From assembly GCA_009617715.1 (NCBI GenBank), contig VTFK01000075.1, positions 1 through 64,000 of the forward strand: a stretch of DNA of 64,000 bases. Direction: 5' to 3'. Source of the stretch: Plectrocnemia conspersa. Taxonomy: Eukaryota; Arthropoda; Insecta; Trichoptera; Polycentropodidae. A program made the translations under genes and the position numbers. Below, piece after piece: positions 46,601 to 56,599 of the stretch (within the stretch, counting starts at the first letter, position 1; each line of letters opens with the position of its first letter). The notes under the pieces were generated by a model that did not search any database, was not told the DNA's origin, and was given only the letters and a program-made list of their open reading frames with translations.

Positions 46601-47135
46601 AAAATGCTTGTTATGCCTATGAGCTATTCTAATAAACGCTTATATTTGCATTACAATGCAGGTTAAACTTGTTCGGCAGTTTTCTACATTTTCATTATTC
46701 TTTTGAAGTAAAAGTAATGTATAAAACGATCGTTTCGGGATACCGAATTTACCGCATAGTAATTTCGAACATTTTGCAACAGAAAATTGTCCCACAAGTA
46801 CATTATTTATTCGCTGGCATTTTCGCTAATGAATGCGTACGAAACGTATCCGTAGAATACATTATGCAATAGAATAAAATCGATTTCCCTCCGTATTCTG
46901 TGATTAAAGAAGCAATTTAGTTGAGGAACGGAGATACTCCTCCGGGGATTTCGTCGCTCAGTTAATAATGACTAAAGAGTTGCTCATATTTTAGCTCTCG
47001 TTTAATTTCGTGAATATTTTCGCCGCGTGGAATCACCGCAGGGGATGGGGGTTGGTTTAATCGTGAGATGTTTTCGCATCGTAGGTACGGACAAATCGCT
47101 ATGCGAGGTCGGGGGTTAATGAGGATGTATATATA
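46600..47135. promoter_or_regulatory. Long CpG-containing island, candidate regulatory DNA
   Basis: One of the longest balanced stretches. Sub-block 46920-47130 is the most GC-rich (GATACTCCTCCGGGGATTTC, CGCCGCGTGGAATCACCGCA). A 67-codon frame at 46669-46872 shows no family. No TATA or splice signals stand out, and I infer a cluster of regulatory elements. Confidence 0.3.
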
Positions 47136-47900
47136 CTCTCCGTGTGTTTTTAAAACTCCTATTTTTTCAGGAGAATTTATTTTACATTTTTTTTTTCATA
47201 TAAAGTGCACGTTTATCTCGATATGGAAAAATCTTTTTTGTATAAAAAAATGTCGATATTTTCCAAATGGGTGAACATCCGCTCAAACGGTCAACTAATT
47301 TTGTGGAACGAAATATGTTTTCACAATTTAAACAATCTCGTAAAACGATATTGCTTCGTACCAAGCAATTGTGTCTATTGTTGTGTAGCATTTTATTTGC
47401 GATATTTGTGAGTTTACGACCCTCAACTATTTTTTTATTACATAGCATTACATAGTTAAAATATTTGTGTAGGAGCACTAACATCTAAACCCTAATATTT
47501 TTTTTTATATAATTTAATAAAATACATAATAATAATAATAATAATAATATGAAACAGCATATTATTATATTATATGTTTATGTGCACAAAAATACGTTAT
47601 CTTTGTTAATAAAATTGCTAGCCATTTGGATTTCCTGATTTTTTCAGTAATTGGTAATAGATACTTTTTTCAGTAATTGTTTATAGCATTTTAAGGTCGT
47701 ATTTTTTAAACTCAACTTGATTTTGTTATTGTGTTGCTCAAACCTCTATATTGAATATTTTGGTACTGCGGTTAACTCTAGCAAATAAATATCACAAATT
47801 CACTAATATTTATAAAAAGCATATTAATTGCAAACTCAACACGAAATTCGTGATTTTATATACTCTATCTATTAGATTTTATATATTATTTTTTTAATAC
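47136..47900. other. AT-rich DNA with overlapping chance frames and AAT repeat
   Basis: Three overlapping frames of 62-100 codons on both strands occupy 47182-47484, and none has family resemblance. An (AAT)n microsatellite lies at about 47527-47549. Confidence 0.4.
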
Positions 47901-47931
47901 AAACTAACCAATCCTACATTATTTTTTTCAG

Positions 47932-48127
47932 CGTCTCATAGATATCGCCGAAAACATTTTTGTATTTGGCAAGAGGGTGATCTCGAGCGCTGACGTTCTA
48001 GTCGCGACGTTTACGAATATGGGACGCGATCGCGACTTTTTAGGACAATATAATGCCTGCATTACACTCTCTGGAAGTTTTCCAAACCGAAGTTACAGTT
48101 GAAATCAGCCGAGATTTACGACTTCGA
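47932..48127 (+). other. Candidate internal or first coding exon
   Basis: CTAAC (47904-47908, branch-point-like), a run of T, and CAG (47929-47931) form a good acceptor. GTAAGC at 48128-48133 forms a good donor. The 196 bases between are much richer in CpG than the intron-like DNA before them. An ATG at 48053-48055 opens exactly 25 codons to the donor in phase 0, starting MPALHSLEVFQTEVTVEISR; unspliced, the frame would end at 48184 after 43 codons. A different frame from the acceptor is open for 56 codons and starts RLIDIAENIFVFGKRVISSA. No protein family is recognised for either. A 5' leader exon, a non-coding RNA exon or a chance island are all possible. Confidence 0.3.
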
Positions 48128-48250
48128 GTAAGCGACCACACTGTCGCAAATTTCATATGCCGTCCGGACGACGGAGGTGAATGACATCCGGACGGCGGCT
48201 TCTGTCACGTACAGCCGGCACATTTGCGCGCGATCGAAAAAAAAAGTGAC
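48128..48250. promoter_or_regulatory. CpG-rich stretch with exact 10-bp inverted repeat
   Basis: GCCGTCCGGA at 48159-48168 is exactly complementary to 48187-48196, with an 18-base loop containing ACGGAGG. The stretch also contains ACAGCCGGCACATTTGCGCG. It directly follows the candidate donor, and could be a protein-binding palindrome or an RNA hairpin. Confidence 0.35.
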
Positions 48251-48800
48251 AAATAAATTGGCATATTATTAACGCTACTGATAATTATAAAAGTTTGTGT
48301 GGGCACTCACCAATACAATATCAGTGAAAACCTTTCGGTCGTAAATATTCAAGTTGCGCAAAATCTTTGTCGGCTTTTGCAAAATGCCATAAGGCATAAA
48401 AATGATAATTCAGAATAGGAGCACCACATCTGTGACTATCCTAGAATTAGTCGCCATCGATTCTAAATGAGCATTCGTTATGGTGTGACATTTATATAAA
48501 CCGATCTAAGAAAAAACATAAGGATATTCGAAACCACTAATTATTTTTTAATTATTTAATTTTATATGAAAAAAATATAATAACGATATCTGTTTAATAT
48601 ATCTGTATAATTAATCCCTTTTGGTGCCCTAAAATATTCAAAGATATCAGTAAGAGTCTGTTGAAATCCCTGATAAGCATGTGGTAGTATAACTTGACCA
48701 CGTGACTACGATGCAGCGGTCGACGTGCGTGTTAACCATAGGACGCCTACGCGCATACTGAAATTGAACCGACTTACTTGTTCTATCTCAGTTTGCGAGA
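48251..48800. other. Mixed DNA, nothing firm
   Basis: AT-rich in 48480-48650; more balanced in 48310-48470 and 48690-48800. No gene or repeat recognised before the foldback half-copy. Confidence 0.4.
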
Positions 48801-48804
48801 AACC

Positions 48805-48880
48805 ATATCATTATCTCTCTCACTCTCGTCACTTAACACACGAGAGAGCGAAAGGGAAAGTATCTCACCACTCGCGCTCG
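48805..48880 (-). repeat. Half copy of the CpG-rich foldback family
   Basis: TCTCTCACTCTCGTCACTTA and GAGCGAAAGGGAAAGTATCT match the right half of the palindrome at 27779-27953 in order. The other half is not recognisable upstream. Short frames here on both strands are by-products. Confidence 0.55.
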
Positions 48881-49140
48881 AAAGAGCAGCTCCGACTTTG
48901 GTCCCTTTGACTCGGAAAATAATTCCGACAATGTTCGGAAGCGCTCAAAGCTGGCCAAGTCGACTGAATTACCCCCCCTTTACCTCTCGTTCTTGGTAAC
49001 CTCGGACAACTTCCGAGAGATTTTAGAGCGAGCAGAAACGAACTCGACCGAAGTAGCCCCGAAGTAACCCACCATATACTCCGTCCTTGGCCAACCTTGG
49101 CCAACTTCCAGAGAGTGTAGTGCAGGCATAATACTCGCAT
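48881..49140. repeat. GC-rich stretch with diverged direct repeat
   Basis: TTGGTAACCTCGGACAACTT (48993) and TTGGCCAACCTTGGCCAACT (49087), each followed by CC(G)AGAGA, are diverged direct repeats 94 bases apart. CCTTGGCCAACCTTGGCCAA is itself tandem. Minus frames of 91-92 codons overlap here but have no family. Perhaps the body of the foldback-family element. Confidence 0.35.
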
Positions 49141-49870
49141 TGGCGAATATTCGACACCGACTTATTATTATTCTTTTTTTAACCATTAACATGGTTACAA
49201 CAAAAAATACCATTATAAACTGTGTGAAATATGCAGCCGTAAAATTATAAAATTGCACACTCTACGTTATTATTTTGGCGAAAAAATGTATGGGCATTGC
49301 TAAGTTACAATTTATTATTGAATTAGATAGAAATAGAGTTTTCAATATGTGAGCAATGATAAATTTTATCGTTGAAAAGTGAGCGATGAAAAATTTAGTC
49401 ATAGAAAAGCTGGCGATGAGTCAATTAAATTTGAGAATCTATGATCAAAACCCATAGAGAATCTCTGGAGAATTTTCTAAAATCAATACAAAGTCACCTG
49501 GAATTCGTGTGACACAGAAGAGAATCAGACAAAACCAATTTCTCAAAATGTTCTTATTACCAAAATGTAACAAAAAACAAGGTTCATATGCTATTTAGGT
49601 AATATACTGTTTCGGAGCCAAGTATAATAAATAAAGGGTAGCTCAATTTTTGAACTGTATTACTAATAATATAAACATCAAACTGTACACAAGAAAATTA
49701 TCAAAGGTAATATTATGAGTATTGTACTATTGAAAATAATGCAATATTTCGACAAAAAATGGTACAATAAATATTCTAAGCTTACATATTGTATTAATTA
49801 ACTTATTGAAGTATGTATTGTATAATTTTAAAACTTTTTGTGAAGAGAGAAATTATTTCGTATTTTTTTT
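49141..49870. other. AT-rich DNA, nothing recognised
   Basis: No gene, RNA or repeat, apart from two similar stretches around GAGCAATGATAAATTTTATCG and GAGCGATGAAAAATTTAGTC (49353-49400) that may be a diverged short tandem repeat. Confidence 0.4.
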
Positions 49871-49872
49871 AG

Positions 49873-50290
49873 TCCAGAAAATATATTGATAAAGCATCGC
49901 AATATGAACGTGAAATTTTGTGAGGCGTTCTATAATTTGCGCGAAATATCACCGGCATTCCCGAAAAATGTCACCTTAAATGTCAATGCGAGCTTCACTT
50001 CTCATATGTCGAAAGTGTGGGCTGACAGTCGAAGTACATATTTTGGCTGTATCTACAATACGCAAACACGTCGTGCGTTATTAAAATTACAAGAAACATC
50101 CGTGGGCGGACTAAACTTTCACCTTTGCGCCACTACTAGAACTCATCCCGCGGCGCTTTGAGCACAGGCCATCATTCAATTATTCACGACGATATAACCC
50201 ATCCCCAGAATATGCCACCCCTTCGAGTCTCTCGTCTGGATGTTTCTGCTGTAAATCAAACAATCATCCCTTGTAATTAATTATAACGGA
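49873..50290. promoter_or_regulatory. CpG-rich island with a 91-codon frame
   Basis: Follows a T-run ending in AG (49872), so an acceptor is conceivable. The plus frame 49886-50161 runs from an internal ATG-side position to a stop and includes VNASFTSHMSKVWADSRSTY, with no family resemblance. The island continues past the stop (50162-50290), with TTGTAATTAATTATAACGG, a homeodomain-type cluster. Continuation beyond the stop suggests conserved non-coding DNA more than an exon. Confidence 0.3.
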
Positions 50291-51660
50291 CGAAATAACA
50301 AGTGCGAACTGTCGCTACGTTGGTGGTTGATAATTTCGTGTCTTTTGCGATATTAATTAGGAGTTCACCAAAAATCATCAACAATAGGCCTCGAAGCGTA
50401 TTATCTACGTAAAGTATATTACGTAGAATAACTTCAATATGTGTTTATTTACTTATTACAATATTTAAGTTATAAATAATGTAATTAATATTATACTTCA
50501 ACAACTATAAACTGACAAATATTAAAATGTTTCCTATAATATAAAAATACAAAGGAGAGTAACTAATTCAAAAGAGTTACATTGCATTAGGAAATATCCG
50601 AGAAAAAATTCGGATCACAAAAATGTGATTTTTACGGATTTGTACCGGATTCCGAGTGAAAGCATTGTTTTGTTCTGCTTATGTATGCTAGGCTTCGTTT
50701 TTCACTATAAAGTTGGTTGAAAACAAATATATAAAGAGATCTTCAGTAAACTAAAATAACTACATTCGAATGGTAGTGACAAAGCTTTCTTTATAATACT
50801 AATTATGTTAATAATATGTATACAAGTTTTTATTATGGTATAGATAGGTGTGGTCGTTTTCCGATTCCTTTTACATCAAATTTGTTTACAGGATATGTTG
50901 TAAAGAAATGTGTATAGGTGGAGGAATTTTATTTATATACATACTTAACAAGCAATGGATTCAACTTACTTTTAGTTTAAATAAACATTTAATTATTTAA
51001 TAGGCATTATAAACCAGTAAATAATACCTTAAAAACATGAGTTCGAATCCCATATAAACACAAGTGCTTTTAAACTGATATATGCTTTCTAAATATTTTC
51101 GTTATTATTTACTATTACTTTAATAAAAATAAATGTTTAGTTTTTCAATTTCGCAATGGCAAACATAAGCACGAGTCATCTGGTTTTACTGTAGTCCAGA
51201 AATTTATGATACTCTGTAACAACTTTCACACAAACAGCAGAGAATCCAATTACACCTAATAGTTTTAGAATAATAAATATGTATGACTTATCAGCTACAG
51301 ATAAGCTATGTGAATCTGTTTTAAATATGCGTATTATTGAACAAGAAAAGTAGTGTTTAACAAATAGTCTCGAATGGTCATTGAGTGAGTAATCCTGATC
51401 AAGATTACAAGTCCATTGCGGAGTCTGTAGTGAAAGGATTATATATGGTATGGGTTTATATTGACAAATTCTACCCACTTCATTACAAATTCCCCTGGAG
51501 CAAAATTGCGTTATGAATGAGAATTTTTAATGCCATTTTTGTTCAAATATTAGCGACAATATATTAAGAGGTGGTCAGCCATAATGACTAGGTGGCCGTC
51601 AACGATCGTATTGTCTATCTGTTCGATTTAGTTTTTTTTTTAACGATTTGATAACGACAA
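50291..51660. other. AT-rich DNA with small hairpins
   Basis: TCTACGTAA / TTACGTAGA at 50403-50433 can pair. AGTTCGAATCCC at 51041 resembles a pol III B box but has no tRNA fold. The 100-codon minus frame (51176-51478) has no recognised domain. No gene. Confidence 0.4.
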
Positions 51661-51672
51661 TCTGTTTTGGTT

Positions 51673-51718
51673 TAATCGTGCTAATGGATTAAAATGCCTT
51701 AATCCATTAGCACGATTA
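51673..51718. ncRNA. Perfect 20-bp hairpin with six-base loop
   Basis: TAATCGTGCTAATGGATTAA (51673-51692) is exactly complementary to 51699-51718; the loop is AATGCC. The TTAATCC / TAATGG content resembles homeodomain sites (Bicoid/Otx-type TAATCC). It could be a paired transcription-factor site, a young foldback, or the stem of a small RNA. The absence of any mismatch argues for recent origin or selection. Confidence 0.45.
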
Positions 51719-51929
51719 TTTACTATTCTAGAATCATGAATGTGCTAAATATCTAGTTGTATTTTCAAAAGTGAGCATCTTGTTTGGTATTTTATACTCT
51801 ACCATATCAATTGGTTACAATTAAAATATTATTATTATATGGCTTGTAAGACTTCTTATACTAAAAACGGGACATTTTGGTGTCCCGAAAAAAAATTTTG
51901 GGATAAAGTATTGTCATTTCCAGTATATG
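51719..51929. other. AT-rich spacer
   Basis: GGGACATTTTGGTGTCCC (51869-51886) is a small near-perfect hairpin; the rest is featureless. Confidence 0.35.
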
Positions 51930-52240
51930 TCACAAGGAAATGGTTTGGGTTTAAACAGCAAATGGACGTTTTGCAACTGTAAAATTGAGTTTCACAAGAC
52001 GTTTAAAAGCAGCATATAATTTCACTAGTAGAAATATAATATTTTTATAATATAACAAAGAATAATATAGCAAAATTAAATTGTGAATATGTTACAGGGT
52101 ATGTATATTACCAATGAAGTTATATTTTGACTAGTGTTTCAGTGAAATCATAATACATTTTCACCGATGAAAATGTATAATGCTTTCACTAAAACGCCAG
52201 TCAAAATATAACTTCACTGATAATACAAATTCACATATAC
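51930..52240 (-). mobile_element. Palindromic repeat family D, copy 4
   Basis: GGTTTGGGTTTAAACAGCAA, ATGGACGTTTTGCAACTG and AAATTGAGTTTCACAAGACG are the inverted counterpart of copy 1's body. TTTCACTAGTAGAAAT and a cluster of TTTTCACCGATGAAAAT modules follow. The terminal TTTCACTAAAACGCCAGTCA matches copy 3 (31072). No coding capacity. Confidence 0.55.
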
Positions 52241-52440
52241 ACAATTTAATTTTGTTGTTAAAATATATCGTTCAAGTTGTTACTAAATAATTTATATTTA
52301 AATTTACTCAGTCCGTGATTATGTTGCTAATTATCTGCTTTTTTAAATAGCAACTCGTTCTTAGCAGAGAAAGAAAATTTTTAAGTTTTTCGCTACGTGG
52401 TCCAACAAACAGCTCTAATGTATAATATTAAAATAAATTA
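52241..52440. other. AT-rich spacer
   Basis: Nothing is recognised. Confidence 0.35.
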
Positions 52441-52592
52441 AAAACTTTTACGAAAAACTAATGTTACTTCTTAGTAACGTCTGATTATATATTATATTAA
52501 ATTATAAGCTTTCAAGAAAAACTCATGTTACTTCTTAGTAAAGACCTGATTATATATTTTATTAAATAAGAAGCTTTCAAGAAAAACTCTTG
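52440..52592. repeat. Tandem repeat, period 64-65, about 2.2 copies
   Basis: GAAAAACT(A/C)ATGTTACTTC starts at 52452 and 52516, and a third start, GAAAAACTCT, lies at 52581. Units share TTCTTAGTAA, CTGATTATATAT and AAGCTTTCAA. Identity is about 85-90% by eye. Minisatellite. Confidence 0.75.
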
Positions 52593-53270
52593 GAGCCAAA
52601 TGAGCTAAGCAAATAAATTTATGAGAATATTTTTTCCAACGAAATTATTATCTTGTAAAAAGTTTATTATCAACTATGTAAAAATATTGTATAATATAAA
52701 ATGCGATTTCTGCTTTTATTACTAAGGTGAGATGTTTTGCTTTTGATATTTAGTTATTATATTCTTGAAATATTCTACATACATATACATATATGAATAT
52801 CAAGCTAATCTAAATATATATTATTTAGTTGCAATATATGTTTTTAAAAACCCATATTTCTTCATACATGAATTTAAGAAAAGCTATGAAAATCGCAATA
52901 AATTAATAGTGAATTATTTTAACTTAGCTATAAAATAATAATTAACGATTATTATTTGGTTCAACAAAATATTTAATACTTTTACTATATAAACAAAACT
53001 GGATAAAAACATGCAGACTAATAATTTATTTTTAATTAAAGTGGTGGAAAATATTGACGAATACTTTATGTTTACTTTTAATTTGTATGAAAACATTTTG
53101 AGAGCGTTTTCTGATTTTTAAAATTCATTTAAAATATCAGTATCGATTAAAAAATTGTGTAGTTAAAAATAACTTTTTATTCATGAGTCATACGTACAGT
53201 ATAAGGTACTAGTATCGCATTAATAAAAATTAACGAAAACGGTCGTGGTGTTTATTTTATTAAGACAAAG
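52593..53270. other. AT-rich DNA, nothing recognised
   Basis: The 60-codon minus frame (52914-53096) is AT-driven. No other feature. Confidence 0.45.
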
Positions 53271-53274
53271 TTTG

Positions 53275-53660
53275 TTTGATTTGTTACGCAACTATTCTCT
53301 CCGATCTCCGTCCATAAACTCTATGCGTCATTGGACCAGTAAATGCGAAGAGAGAAGCGGCATCTTGAGTAAGGTCAGCCTTCTTTATTTATAGTCCAAA
53401 TTGGAGAGGCTCATGAATTTCGGATGCATTAAACTTCGAAGTAGATGTTTAGGAATAGATATCAATTATATAAGTCTCTGAGAAAATCTCAAAGAAAGAC
53501 TTCAGATGAAGTATCTAAGGGAAAGTGGAATATCTATGGAATATTTTGATGTCTGCCTACTAGTTACAGAAGGGTGTCGAGTATTTTTAAATAAATTGTC
53601 GTTGGCCACTGAAGCAGATTATAAACGGCCGTTTTGAAGGCAATCCTAAATGCATGCAAC
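53275..53660. other. Balanced stretch, unassigned
   Basis: Composition is clearly less AT-rich over about 380 bases, especially 53290-53390. No open frame, hairpin or match within the window was found. It could be a piece of an unrecognised transposon or a regulatory element. Confidence 0.25.
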
Positions 53661-54125
53661 ATAAATTTGAACTTTTCTGATATATGCTGTTAAAAGATTT
53701 CTTATGGTAGTGTTTTATTATAACCAAGAAATCAATTTTTTCTTAGACGGTTAAAACGCTTTATCATGTACCGAATTGGGTTTATTTATGATTAAATATT
53801 ATGATTTAATTACCCTAATTCAAAATAGAATAGTGATTTAATTATTGAACCCGACAGTAGCAAACCCTAACACAACAAAAACAATAATACTACAAAGTCA
53901 TAGTTATATTGGATTACATGTTCGTATTATTGTTATTGGAATATGTGGTATTAAAATAATAATAAAAATTGGAAAGTATATTGTTTCAAAATTAGCAATG
54001 CTCAAATTTTATTTATTTTATATAATACAATATCTAAACATCATAATATCTTTTTGAAAAAAATAGAAATAACACGAATTAAAAGCAGACCTCTGCTTAC
54101 ATCTTTGCGAATTAATTTAAGTTTG
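53661..54125. other. AT-rich DNA, nothing recognised
   Basis: The 70-codon frame (53845-54057) is Ile-rich and AT-driven; I regard it as chance. Confidence 0.45.
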
Positions 54126-54129
54126 CACG

Positions 54130-54360
54130 TATTAAAATCAACAGTCTAACCCACATCATGTCGAGCGATAAAACGCCTCCGAAGTGGCAAATTGTGGTTA
54201 GGCCGTAAAAGTTCACGGGTTAAACAAGTTGCTGAATAGAGAAAGAGGGGCGTGAAAAAGGTAAAGGTGTCATATCAGGTTTTATGGTGGGATTATGGTG
54301 TGTTCACGCAAAAAAAGTGCTGGTCCAAACGCAGCATCGCGTCAACAAGAGATTATCACA
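54130..54360. promoter_or_regulatory. CpG-richer island, candidate regulatory DNA
   Basis: Balanced block with CGAGCGATAAAACGCCTCCG, where CGATAAAACG resembles a Cdx/Abd-B-type site, and GCAAATTGTGGTTAGG, where TGTGGTT is a Runt-type core. No coding frame. Function inferred only. Confidence 0.3.
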
Positions 54361-54785
54361 AACATAATGCACAGTAACAGTTAGAATTGATCAATATTCA
54401 CTTTATTATATTTTTACAATATGGCTATCTTTAGATTTTTCCATTCTCAAGTATCAAAATATCATGTTTCCAGCAAATTTTAATTATAAATAATTCAAGA
54501 AATTTAATTTTGATTCTCAAGAATTTTTACCTAATAAACATTGAATATAAATAATATAGCTTTGAATCAGGTATAAATTGATAAATGAAAAAATCTTAAA
54601 TACTATAATACAATAACTAAAATAGATATTATTTAAAATTCATTAAAAATATATTTTAGATGTTGCTTTAACGTTACGCATATTATTTATACAACAAATA
54701 TAATTTAGTATAGCACATGTATATATAAAATATACATATTTAAAACTGTATACAAAATATATTACACACGTAGTATAAAATTATG
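54361..54785. other. AT-rich DNA, nothing recognised
   Basis: No feature is visible. Confidence 0.45.
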
Positions 54786-54787
54786 GG

Positions 54788-55080
54788 ATAGTCTGCAAAG
54801 GGAAAAACTTCATTCGGCACGTCTAAACCTTTCGTAATACACAAAACAGATAGTTTTTCTAAAATCTCCAAACACACTTATCCGGCACACATCCCGGTAA
54901 TACCTTCAGCAACATCCGAACTACTACAGTTACAACTATATTGTATGCATATGGATTTCAGTTAAATTAAAACGAGACAGCTCGAGCAATTTCGTCGAGG
55001 AGCACTCAATTAGTGTGATTTTGGACGTTTGTGCCCACGCGTAATCAGTCCTCGCATTATGATCGTATGAATAGTTTGTG
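54788..55080. promoter_or_regulatory. CpG-richer island, candidate regulatory DNA
   Basis: Balanced block with GACAGCTCGAGCAATTTCGT, ACTCAATTAGTGTG and GTGCCCACGCGTAATCAGTC. No open frame of interest. Function inferred from composition. Confidence 0.3.
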
Positions 55081-56525
55081 ATTAATCCTTTAACTATAAT
55101 GTAAATATAGAATTTATTTGAATAGAGCGGTGCTTAATTATGCTTTACTTTGTGGTTAATTAAATTGAGTAAATTGAGTGAACGACCACTGGGTATTAAA
55201 ATCAGCATATGAAAATAAAATATTATATCTGAAATATATTATAAGCCATTTCTAAAACCAATTATAATATATTGAAAACTGGAGTGGTTAGTTGGGTATA
55301 TACTCTGCCATTGTCTGTAAAAATAATTAATTATAATTTAATGAATACTCCCAAAGCAATTTCTGAATTTAATATTTAAAAAGCAAGCTTACAATTTGGT
55401 TGGTAATGAGTACAGTAATAATTTAAGAGGATTTGTTATATTTATAACAATGCTTATTAAATCCTGATTTAATATTATTAGTATTTGAAAATTACACTGT
55501 TTGATAATCAAAATAAGCGTGGGGAGGTTTATTAACAATAGTTAGTTGAGATATCACGCAAATTATCACTCTGGTTTTAAATAATGAAATAAATATTCTA
55601 CATACGACACAAGGACTTGGCGTATATAATGGGTATATAAATCGTGCAGAACACCCGGTAGTGCACAATGACCACAAACTTTAAAAATCCATAAACGATT
55701 GCTACTTGACATATCGGACTCCCAAAATCTGACATTTCTAATCCACTGCTCAAATTTTTTTCTATACATATGTGGTAATTTATGTTTCTAAAAAAAATAG
55801 TAGCTAGCTTTTTCAGCGTATATCTAACTAAAAAATAGCACAACTCTTGGCACGAGAATAAGTAATCTATAATAATAATTATCTCTAAAACTCAAAGATT
55901 TAAGTGAGCGTCGCTACAATAATAAGTCGTGTTGGACTCTGCTGTTTTCATATGTACTAAACGAGGAATTTAGCTTAAAACATATTTTTTTTACAAAATA
56001 CCCTAAGTATTCTTACCGAAACAATTGATGCAATAAATTTATATTAAGTTATATTTACGTCATCTTGAAGCGCAAGTTTACTCTTTGTTATTTATAGTCA
56101 TGGCATGACTGAACCAAATATGACGGTTAAAATGGAAAGGCTGCGGTGTTTCCCTAAAAACCTAAGCTTTTACTGAATCGTCTGTGTTGTGAATTTATTT
56201 CTGGATTTAAATGGTTACTTTTTTTTTTGTTACGATAGCGTTTTTGTTATACATATATCATCGGAAAAAAAAAAATAAATCAACCATCTCCGCCTTGACC
56301 ATCTAAACATATCCTTTAAAAATCACGGGTGATTTGGACGGTTCTGGACTTCTGTTTTTATTTTATTAAAGTAAACTAGCTCTACTTCGCCTAAATATTT
56401 GCCTAAAACTAACGGTAACGGTGTTTTGAATATTTCGCTATTTTATATCGGAACAATTTTTACCGTTTATTTGTGATTGTTACTGTGAAACATTTGGTTG
56501 TCTCAAAAATACACTTAATTTTATT
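55081..56525. other. AT-rich DNA, unsupported frames
   Basis: Three overlapping minus frames (55492-55843, 61-81 codons) share the same DNA in a slightly balanced patch, and none has a recognised domain. No repeat is recognised. Confidence 0.4.
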
Positions 56526-56570
56526 ATTTAAACCATACAAGGCCGCAATAAATAATTGCGCTAAAAATAA

Positions 56571-56595
56571 AAATTTAGCGTCATATCGCTAGTTT
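56571..56595. repeat. Family F core motif, third copy
   Basis: AAATTTAGCGTCATATCGCT matches the core of the 23-kb duplication units. Nearby GGTGCGTCGCTATTATAT (56748) is a weaker echo. Confidence 0.45.
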
Positions 56596-56599
56596 ATAT

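Noticed and set aside
47182..47484. 100-codon minus frame and two plus frames
   Set aside because: Mutually overlapping and unsupported, with runs of Phe/Lys/Ile typical of AT-rich non-coding DNA.
48725..49258. Five overlapping frames on both strands
   Set aside because: They lie in a foldback half-copy and a repeat-containing GC-rich stretch, and no frame stands out.
51030..51065. GAGTTCGAATCCC resembling a tRNA T-arm / pol III B box
   Set aside because: No acceptor stem, D-arm or anticodon arm can be drawn around it, and no match to the SINE family of this window was found.
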